Source: Candidatus Aegiribacteria sp. MLS_C (GTDB lineage Bacteria; Fermentibacterota; Fermentibacteria; Fermentibacterales; JCC-6). From it: a DNA stretch of 64,000 bases. Shown in pieces: positions 42,716 through 49,671 of this stretch (positions are counted from its first letter, which is position 1; each line of letters opens with the position of its first letter). The stretch lies in contig LQBI01000030.1 of assembly GCA_002030045.1 (NCBI GenBank), positions 144,159 through 208,158 of the forward strand, written 5' to 3'. Below the pieces are notes generated by a model. It saw only the letters and a program-made list of their open reading frames with translations, did not search any database and had not been told where the DNA came from. The translations under genes were made by a program, and so were the position numbers.

Positions 42716-43411
42716 TCAGGGTCTTATACTCACTTCGTCCGCAAGCTGGGCCTTCCGGATAGCGTCGGCGGTCTCCTCGAGATAGTTGGCCGGATAGGCC
42801 GGCATTCCGGTGAACTCGGGTGACAGGGTCTTCTGTGAATGGAAGGTCTGCAGGACGTACCTGCGGATCCTCCCGGTCTCGCTCAGCAGTTCCAGCACGC
42901 CCTGCCTGTCCACGATTCCGGGAACCATTGTGGTCCTGAATTCGTAGGCGGACAGGGACCTGATGATGCTCACGGATTCCCGTACGTCGGAGAAATCGGC
43001 CCTTTCGCCGGTTGCCTTCGAGTAACCGGAAGGAGAACTCTTAAGGTCCATGGCAACGTAGTCCAGATGGTGGAGTATTCCGTTGAGACGTCCGGGCAGT
43101 GTCCCATTGGTATCCAGCTTGACCGCGAGTACTGTCTCATGCTTGATCCTGGTCACCAGGTCCGTCAGGCCCTCGTAGAGAAGCGGTTCTCCGCCTGTGA
43201 TGGACACCGCTTCTATGAAGCCCTCCCTCTGCTTCAACATATCTATCACGTCATCGTTGGACAGACCTAGTTCCCCGTCCAGCATGTCAGGTCTCACTAG
43301 TTCGGGATTATGGCAGAAGGGGCAATGCAGGTTACAGCCGGATATGAAGACTATCGAACATATCCTGCCCGGGTATTCGATCAGGCTGGTACCGGAGACG
43401 GAACGGATCAA
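42716..43411 (-). CDS. nrdG: Anaerobic ribonucleotide reductase activating protein NrdG
   Basis: 231 residues. Radical SAM motif SGCNLHCPFCHNPEL (CxxxCxxC) near residue 27, SITGGEPLLYEGL (SAM-contacting GGEP) and VAMDLKSSP. It generates the glycyl radical on the class III reductase using SAM and reduced flavodoxin. The TTG start overlaps the stop of the small glycyl-radical peptide gene (TTGA), so both are translated together. Slightly longer than E. coli NrdG, as in the YjjW/NrdG2-like group. Confidence 0.9.
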   Translation of the reverse strand: MIRSVSGTSLIEYPGRICSIVFISGCNLHCPFCHNPELVRPDMLDGELGLSNDDVIDMLKQREGFIEAVSITGGEPLLYEGLTDLVTRIKHETVLAVKLDTNGTLPGRLNGILHHLDYVAMDLKSSPSGYSKATGERADFSDVRESVSIIRSLSAYEFRTTMVPGIVDRQGVLELLSETGRIRRYVLQTFHSQKTLSPEFTGMPAYPANYLEETADAIRKAQLADEVSIRP

Positions 43412-43578
43412 CTTTCAGCCTTGTCTCCCTGTCCCTCGATTACGATGTACTCCCTTTGAGAGAATTCCTCCCTCTTGCCCTTGTTCCAGCTCTGAACAGG
43501 CCTGTAGTAACCCACTATCCTGGAGTAGACCTCGGTCTTGATGGCCTTTATGCGGTTTCCACCCTTTGATTCAGACAT
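43408..43578 (-). CDS. Separate glycyl-radical peptide of class III ribonucleotide reductase
   Basis: 56 residues. The segment TEVYSRIVGYYRPVQSWNKG, followed by KREEF, aligns with the C-terminal glycyl-radical motif of NrdD (R-x-x-G-Y ... GK-x-EEF), normally part of the large chain. The adjacent NrdD chain ends without this motif. The ATG overlaps the last eight bases of nrdD (ATGTCTGA) and the stop overlaps nrdG, so the three form one coupled operon. The protein presumably docks into NrdD to complete the active site; a programmed frameshift producing a fusion is an alternative. Confidence 0.82.
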   Translation of the reverse strand: MSESKGGNRIKAIKTEVYSRIVGYYRPVQSWNKGKREEFSQREYIVIEGQGDKAES

Positions 43579-45691
43579 CTGTCGACACCTTTCCGATCTT
43601 CAGGAACAGGCTTCCCTGTTCCTGTACTTCTGTATCTTCGACCCTGGCGAAACTGCCCTCGGGCAGAGGCTGGAAATCGTCAGCGTCGACGATCTCTCCG
43701 AACTCGGCCAGCTCCTCTTCGGTGTGGGGATAGGGACAGAGGAAGTGCTCACCCGCGATGTAACCGTGGACCGGGCATATGGAGAAGGTGGGGGTGAAAC
43801 TGAAATACGGCAGATGGTACCTTGAAACTATCGAACGGGCGAGTTTCCTTACCATCCTCCAGTCCGTTATGGCCTCACCGATGAAGACGTGTACCACGGT
43901 ACCTCCGGTGAACATCGTCTGGAGAGGGTCCTGGTGCTCTAGGAGACTGAATATGTCCCTTCTCTCGGTCACCGGGAGGTGGACCGAATTGGTGTAGTAG
44001 GGATTGGAGCTGCCCATGGAGTAAGCGTCCGGGAACTGCTCCCTGTCCTTCCTGGCAAGGCTGTAGGAGGCACCTTCCGCGGGGGAGGCCTCGAGGTTGT
44101 ACAGGTTGCCGGTCTCCTCCTGGAACCCGGCGAGCCTCTCCCTCATGAACTGGAGCACCTTGATGGACCACTCCCTGCCCTCCTCGGTCGCTATGCTCTC
44201 CCCCAGGAAGTTCATGCAGCATTCGTTCATTCCCAGCAGCCCTATGGTGGAGAAGTGGTTGCTCCAGTAGTGTCCCTGCTGGCTCTTGATGGTTCTCAGA
44301 TAGTGGCTGGTATAGGGGTAGAGGCCCTGTTCCGTCAGCTGTTCGATCAGGTCGCGCTTCAGTTCAAGGGATTCCCTGGCAGCTTCCATGACGTAGGATA
44401 GCCTGTCGAAGAACTCGTCCTCCTCCGCCGACGTGTAGCCGATGCGGGGCAGGTTGATGGTCACAACCCCGATGGAGCCGGTGAGGGGGTTCGAGCCGAA
44501 AAGACCGCCTCCCCTGTTCCTCAGTTCCCTGTTGTCCAGTCTCAGCCTGCAGCACATGCTCCTTGCGTCGTCGGGACTCATGTCCGAGTTGACGAAGTTA
44601 CTGAAGTAAGGGACCCCGTACTTCCCGGTCATCTCCCAGATGGGCTTGAGGTTCTCGTTGTCCCATTCGAAGTCCCTGGTCAGGTTGTATGTGGGGATAG
44701 GGAAAGTGAATATCCTGCCCTTTGAATCGCCCTCCATCATCAGTTCCGCGAAAGCGCTGTTGATCATGTCCATCTCCGGCTGGAAGTCACCGTAGACGTC
44801 CTTCATCTCTTTCCCGCCGATTATTACCCTCTGGTCGCTCAGGGCCTTCGATGGTTTCAGGTCCATGGTTATGTTGGTGAATGGTGCCTGGAAACCGACC
44901 CTGGTGGGTATGTTGACGTTGAAGAGGAATTCCTGGAAGGACTGTCGGATCTGGGCATAGTCCAGTCCATCGTATCTTATGAACGGCGCCAGAAGGGTAT
45001 CGAAGCTGGAGAAGGCCTGTGCGCCGGCTGCCTCTCCCTGTAGGGTGTAGAAGAAGTTTACGACCTGCCCCAGCGCGGTCCTGAGATGCGCCGGGGGTGA
45101 TGACTCGGTTTTTCCCCTGGCTCCTCTGAAACCCTCCTTCAGCAGGGTCATCAGGTCCCATCCCACGCAGTAGGGGCCAAGGATGCCCAGGTCGTGAATG
45201 TGGAAGTCGCCGTTCTCCTGCAACTCCCTTATCCTGGGGGTGTATATCCTGCTCAGCCAGTACTTCCTCGTTATGGACGACGAGAGGTAGAAGTTGAGAC
45301 CCTGAAGGGAGTAGTTCATGTTGGAGTTCTCCTTGACCCTCCAGTCCACCTTTCCCAGGTAGTCCTGCACTATGCACTCCATACCGCTTAGCAGGTGGTC
45401 CACATCCCGGGCCTCCTCCCGCTTCTCGCGGTACAGGATGAAGGCTCTGGCAGCCGAGGTCAGCTTACGGAGGATCAGCGTCTCTTCGATGAAGTCCTTG
45501 ATGTGCTCTACGGTTGGAATGGAGCCGGTCTTGAAATAGTTCATGTAGAGCGCGGCCTCCACCTGGTCCGAGATCTCCCTGGCGTCGGCTTCCGTGGAGG
45601 TTGACCTGAGGGTCCTCTCCACGGCCTTCTCTATCTTGTGCTTGCTGAAAGTGACTATCCTGCCGTCACGCTTGCGGATCAGCCAGTCCAT
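43571..45691 (-). CDS. nrdD: Class III (anaerobic) ribonucleoside-triphosphate reductase, large chain lacking the glycyl-radical motif
   Basis: 706 residues. N-terminal ATP-cone (RKRDGRIVTFSKHKIEKAVE), then the 10-stranded barrel: NMNYSLQGLNFYLSS, ENGDFHIHDLGILGPYC, NIPTRVGFQAPFTN, and GLLGMNECCMNFLGES with the active-site cysteine region. The C-terminus has CPVHGYIAGEHFLCPYPHTEEE, where the usual CxxC zinc ligands are partly lost, and stops without the radical glycine, which is encoded next door. It makes dNTPs from NTPs without oxygen. Confidence 0.93.
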   Translation of the reverse strand: MDWLIRKRDGRIVTFSKHKIEKAVERTLRSTSTEADAREISDQVEAALYMNYFKTGSIPTVEHIKDFIEETLILRKLTSAARAFILYREKREEARDVDHLLSGMECIVQDYLGKVDWRVKENSNMNYSLQGLNFYLSSSITRKYWLSRIYTPRIRELQENGDFHIHDLGILGPYCVGWDLMTLLKEGFRGARGKTESSPPAHLRTALGQVVNFFYTLQGEAAGAQAFSSFDTLLAPFIRYDGLDYAQIRQSFQEFLFNVNIPTRVGFQAPFTNITMDLKPSKALSDQRVIIGGKEMKDVYGDFQPEMDMINSAFAELMMEGDSKGRIFTFPIPTYNLTRDFEWDNENLKPIWEMTGKYGVPYFSNFVNSDMSPDDARSMCCRLRLDNRELRNRGGGLFGSNPLTGSIGVVTINLPRIGYTSAEEDEFFDRLSYVMEAARESLELKRDLIEQLTEQGLYPYTSHYLRTIKSQQGHYWSNHFSTIGLLGMNECCMNFLGESIATEEGREWSIKVLQFMRERLAGFQEETGNLYNLEASPAEGASYSLARKDREQFPDAYSMGSSNPYYTNSVHLPVTERRDIFSLLEHQDPLQTMFTGGTVVHVFIGEAITDWRMVRKLARSIVSRYHLPYFSFTPTFSICPVHGYIAGEHFLCPYPHTEEELAEFGEIVDADDFQPLPEGSFARVEDTEVQEQGSLFLKIGKVSTDV

Positions 45692-46020
45692 GAATTACCC
45701 CGAAACAGAAGAATCATCCCCCTCAAAATCCTTCAGAGGACATGAATTGTGATTAATTTGTCAATATTGTCACCCGTATCGGGTCGCCCACCTTCCGATA
45801 ATATGCTTTGCCCTGAGCGTGTCAAGAGAAAAAACACAACATCTGGTATACATGTTACCGTGTCCCCTCTATATATTGAGCTATGTGCAGTAATCGCAGT
45901 AAGCTGCGTTTCTTCGGTCCGGTTTTCCATCCAACCGGTTCCCGGGCTGGTTTTCGTCTCGGTTCATCCGGCATATTGCAGGAGCGATTCGATACCATAC
46001 ACGAAGCAGGGAGCAGAGGA
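45692..46020. promoter_or_regulatory. Divergent nrdD / EamA control region
   Basis: 329 AT-richer bases between divergent starts. CTATATATTG (45869-45878) matches the core of NrdR boxes, but a clear second box was not found. An imperfect inverted repeat with ACAC...AACAT / ATGTT...GTGT spans 45834-45863. TTGTGATTAATTTG at about 45749 recalls a half Rex/Fnr-type site. None is more than a candidate; no RNA gene is apparent. Confidence 0.35.
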
Positions 46021-46887
46021 TTGAAGCCGAGAATTCTGGCGCTGACCGCCGTAATTTTCTGGTCGACGGCGGCGTCGGCCTTCAAGATAACCCTTGGGTG
46101 GCTGACTCCCTACCACCTGGTCCTTCTCTCTTCCGCTGTATCCACAATCGTTCTCTGGTCCGCCGTTGCGATCGGGGCAGGAAGGGAGTCATCGGCGTCG
46201 CTCTCCCTGAGCACACTGGTCATGGCCGCCGCCAGGGGAGCCCTCAACCCCTTCATCTACTACCTGGTGCTGCTGGAGGCCTACAACCGGCTGCCGGCGC
46301 AGATAGCCATGGTGATCAACTACCTCTGGCCCGTGGTGCTGATGTTCCTCTCGGTCCCTATGCTTGGACAGACTGTTACGATGAGGATGGGACTGGCCTC
46401 CATGGTGAGCTTCTGCGGAGTGGGAGCGCTGGCGCTGGGGGGCGACCCCACTGGAGGTAGCCTCTCGCTTCACGCCATGGGGCTGGCCCTCCTGAGCACG
46501 CTGATTTGGGCTCTGTACTGGATACTCAATGTCCGTTCCCGGGGGAACGCCGTCATGAACCTTGCGCGATCCTTCCTGTTCGGCACTCTGTTCCTGGTGA
46601 TCTTCGGACTTGTGGGCGGCAAGTTGCGCAGTATCGGGTCGATCGACCTCCGGGGCCTGCTGGGGGCGGTGTACATAGGGCTGTTCGAGATGGGGATAAC
46701 CTTTGTCATATGGCTTCGCGCACTGAAACTGGCAAGCACTACCTCCGAGGTGGGCAGCTACATATACCTCACGCCCTTCCTGGCCCTGGTGTTCATCGGA
46801 ACAGCGGTAGGCGAGCCCATCGGCTTGTTCACGGTGGCGGGTCTCGTCCTGGTCATCACCGGAATACTCCTCCAGCCCGGCAAATAG
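46021..46887 (+). CDS. EamA/DMT-family transporter
   Basis: 288 residues with about ten hydrophobic helices in two EamA repeats (ALTAVIFWSTAASAFKITLG near the N-terminus, ALLSTLIWALYWIL at the start of the second half). Members export or import amino acids, nucleotides-sugar precursors or other metabolites; substrate unknown. The TTG at 46021 is chosen because GGAGCAGAGGA precedes it and the sequence becomes membrane-like from there. Its TAG stop is one base before the second 116-bp inverted-repeat element. Confidence 0.85.
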   Translation: MKPRILALTAVIFWSTAASAFKITLGWLTPYHLVLLSSAVSTIVLWSAVAIGAGRESSASLSLSTLVMAAARGALNPFIYYLVLLEAYNRLPAQIAMVINYLWPVVLMFLSVPMLGQTVTMRMGLASMVSFCGVGALALGGDPTGGSLSLHAMGLALLSTLIWALYWILNVRSRGNAVMNLARSFLFGTLFLVIFGLVGGKLRSIGSIDLRGLLGAVYIGLFEMGITFVIWLRALKLASTTSEVGSYIYLTPFLALVFIGTAVGEPIGLFTVAGLVLVITGILLQPGK

Positions 46888-46888
46888 C

Positions 46889-47004
46889 GGGGTCGTACGT
46901 TACTTCGGGTTACTTGTCTTAGAGGACGCAACCCGTGTACGTTTTACATATGATTATATGGCAAGCTATGAGATTGCAAGTAACCCGAAGTAACGTACGA
47001 CCCC
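46889..47004. repeat. 116-bp element with 27-bp terminal inverted repeats, copy 2
   Basis: Arms 46889-46915 and 46978-47004 are identical to those of the element at 23516-23631; the 62-bp core has the same length but little sequence identity. It lies between convergent genes, the upstream TAG one base outside the left arm and the downstream gene's TAG (CTA, 47005-47007) directly touching the right arm. Confidence 0.85.
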
Positions 47005-49671
47005 CTAGATGCCTCCGGCGATGGAGACCCATTCGATACCGGAGCCCAGCCATCTCCGGGCGGCTTCCAGCAGGTCCTTCGCCGTAAGGGCGGAGACCTT
47101 CTCCAGCATCCTTCTGTCATGGTCCAGGGGAAGCCCTAGGGAGGCCGATGTGAGAAGTGTCCTCGCGATGTACCCGTAGTTCATCATCGCGAGTTCCTGC
47201 TGCCCCATGTAGGAGGCCTTCTCCAGCCTCAGCTCGCTTTCGCCCACCTCTTCCTCCGATATCTTTCCCAGTTCGTGTCTCAGACCTTCCATTGACCTTT
47301 CGAATGCTGAAGGGCTGGTGAGTACCAGGGATGCTATCCTTCCCCTGCTGCGGAAGGGGAGATAGATGCTGCTGACATGGTAGGAAAGACCTGCCTCGCG
47401 GATGTTCCGTCCCAGCCTTGAGCCGATGCCGTCACCAAGGATGCGGTTGAGTATGGCTATCGCCTCGGAATCCGAGTGCAGCATTGGAGGCGCCGGTGTG
47501 GCCATGATCAGGGCGACCTGCTCCCTTCCTTCCAGCCTGATACGCTCCTCGCTGGATTTTCGGGAGTTCCGGACAGGCAGGGGTTCCGGAAGGGAATACC
47601 CCGGCTGGGTCCAGTTGGAGAACCCTTTCTCGAGGGACCGGAGCATCTTCTCCCCGTCGAAATTGCCGACGGCGACGATTACGCTTCCACCGGGTCTGCA
47701 GCAGGCTTCGTGAAAGGACACCAGGTCATCCCTGGAGATGGCCTCCAGCGTTGCCCTCGTGGGAATGGAGGAGAGTTCCCGAGGCACGGTGGACAGTTTC
47801 GCGAAGGAGTCCATCGCGGCCCCGAGAGGGGTGCCCAGCCATTCCTCGAGGCTGGAGACTGCATCGGACCTCACCATCATCAGGTCCTCCTTGCGGAACG
47901 CGGGATACCTGAGGAGATCGGAGATCACACTGACAACGCTGTCAAAGTCCCTGGACAGTGAGGTTATGACACCTCCGGAGAACTCGCCGGCGGATGAAAG
48001 CTCAATGGATGCCCCCAGATCCTCCAGTCTCGCATGAAACTCGATGCTGCTCTGACCGGGAGTCCCGTGAAGCATGGTCTCCGCAGTCATCTGCGCCAGG
48101 CCGGTGAGTTCCGGAGGTTCCATGGATGAACCCATGGGGAACGAGAAACCCAGGGAAAACGTCGGGAAGGAGGAGTCCGTTCTCAGAACCAGGCGCAGAC
48201 CGTTTTCGAGGTACTCCTCCCTGATACCGTCGCCGGCCGACCTGGAAGGAGGTACGAGAAGCCTGTCAGGTACCTCCACATCCCAGGGACTCTGAATGTC
48301 GGGAGGCCGCATGTCGGGGGCCGCATCATCAAGGCGGGAACTGCTTCCGCGGAGTTCACGGTTGCCTTTTCCCGCCGGTCGAAGCACTGCCACAGTGGAA
48401 TTATTCGAAGTAAGGTATGAACCGGCCACCCTGCGTATGTCCCCGGGTGTCACTGAAAGCAGTGACTCTACGGAGCCCCAGTAGAAGAAGGGATCGTCAT
48501 ACCGGGCATACCCGGTGGAGAACCTCCTTGACCTCCCTGGCGGATCGGCATCGGATATGAGACTCCATGCTATGCGTTTCCTGGTCAGCCTGGCTGCCGT
48601 CGTCCCGTCCACGCTGCCGTCTGCTATACTTTCCAGTTCCCGGAAGATGATTTCCTCCACTTCATCCGTAGAACCGTTCTCAGGCAGGACCGCCCTTATC
48701 GCGAAGAGTCCAGGCATCAGGTTCGTGTTGGAGGAGGCGGACGCCTCCAGCGCAGCCGAGGTCCTGACCAGGACTTCCTCCAGCCTGCTGGACCTTCCCG
48801 AGGCAAGGTAGATGGAGATCAGGGAGAGGGCGGCTGAATCCCGGTGGCCTCCTCCGGGCACCCTGAAACCGATGGATAATCCCGGCAGCTGTGAAGGATG
48901 CTCCAGTGACACCCTCCGCTGCGCCCTCTGGGGCGGTTCCTCGGTCGGCTCAGGTCTGAGGACTGAACCGCTACCCTGATCACTGAAGATGCTCTTGATG
49001 TCCGATAGCACAGGTTCGGTGTGGATGTCACCCACCACGGAGATGACTGCGTTCCCAGGCCGGTAGAAGTTACGGTAGAAGTCCCTGAGCCTGTCAGCCG
49101 AGAAATTCCTGATATCCTCCGCGGTACCGATTATGGGTCTTCCGTAGGGGTGACGGCGGAAAGCGGTGGCGTACATGAGCGCTTCCAGTGAACCCTGGGG
49201 GTCGTCCCGGTGGGTCAGCAGTTCCTCCTCCATTATTATGGCGGTCTCGGAGGCTACGTGATCGTCGTCCATGGTGCATCGGAACATGCGGTCCGCCTCG
49301 AGGTCCAGTACGTCCACCAGACCGGCTGCGGGCAGAATCGAGTAGTACACCGTGATGTCACGGGATGTGTAGGCGTTGGCATGACCTCCGTTCCTCTGCA
49401 CCACCCTCCAGTACTCCCCGGGGCCGTATCCCTCCGAGCCCCTGAACATCAGGTGTTCGCACAGGTGGCTGTAACCCCGGGTCAGGTCGGTCTCCCAGAG
49501 AGAACCCGTCCTGTAGGCGATGGTGACGGCGGCGACCGGCGCATATGGGAGCCTCTGGACCACAGCCGTCAGACCGTTGCACAGCACGGTCTTAACTACG
49601 TCCTCGGGTCGCTTTACCGCAAGTCTCACAGGTCGCTCCAGCCGTTTTTCACTATTCCCGGACGATTCCAT
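47005..49671 (-). CDS. M16-family zinc peptidase (insulinase-like), cytoplasmic form
   Basis: 888 residues, two M16 halves. The first half carries the inverted zinc motif HLCEHLMF (HxxEH) with the distal acidic ligand in IIMEEELLTHRDDP. The second half (from about residue 470) has the M16 fold without the zinc motif. No signal peptide, unlike its upstream paralogue. It cleaves peptides; a role in degrading exported signal or peptide fragments is possible. Its start lies 20 bases inside the upstream gene. Its TAG stop abuts the inverted-repeat element. Confidence 0.88.
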   Translation of the reverse strand: MESSGNSEKRLERPVRLAVKRPEDVVKTVLCNGLTAVVQRLPYAPVAAVTIAYRTGSLWETDLTRGYSHLCEHLMFRGSEGYGPGEYWRVVQRNGGHANAYTSRDITVYYSILPAAGLVDVLDLEADRMFRCTMDDDHVASETAIIMEEELLTHRDDPQGSLEALMYATAFRRHPYGRPIIGTAEDIRNFSADRLRDFYRNFYRPGNAVISVVGDIHTEPVLSDIKSIFSDQGSGSVLRPEPTEEPPQRAQRRVSLEHPSQLPGLSIGFRVPGGGHRDSAALSLISIYLASGRSSRLEEVLVRTSAALEASASSNTNLMPGLFAIRAVLPENGSTDEVEEIIFRELESIADGSVDGTTAARLTRKRIAWSLISDADPPGRSRRFSTGYARYDDPFFYWGSVESLLSVTPGDIRRVAGSYLTSNNSTVAVLRPAGKGNRELRGSSSRLDDAAPDMRPPDIQSPWDVEVPDRLLVPPSRSAGDGIREEYLENGLRLVLRTDSSFPTFSLGFSFPMGSSMEPPELTGLAQMTAETMLHGTPGQSSIEFHARLEDLGASIELSSAGEFSGGVITSLSRDFDSVVSVISDLLRYPAFRKEDLMMVRSDAVSSLEEWLGTPLGAAMDSFAKLSTVPRELSSIPTRATLEAISRDDLVSFHEACCRPGGSVIVAVGNFDGEKMLRSLEKGFSNWTQPGYSLPEPLPVRNSRKSSEERIRLEGREQVALIMATPAPPMLHSDSEAIAILNRILGDGIGSRLGRNIREAGLSYHVSSIYLPFRSRGRIASLVLTSPSAFERSMEGLRHELGKISEEEVGESELRLEKASYMGQQELAMMNYGYIARTLLTSASLGLPLDHDRRMLEKVSALTAKDLLEAARRWLGSGIEWVSIAGGI

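Noticed and set aside
45869..45878. NrdR-box-like core CTATATATTG
   Set aside because: NrdR normally binds two phased boxes close to the nrd promoter; only one core was found, about 180 bp from nrdD, and its flanks do not match. Kept only as a remark.
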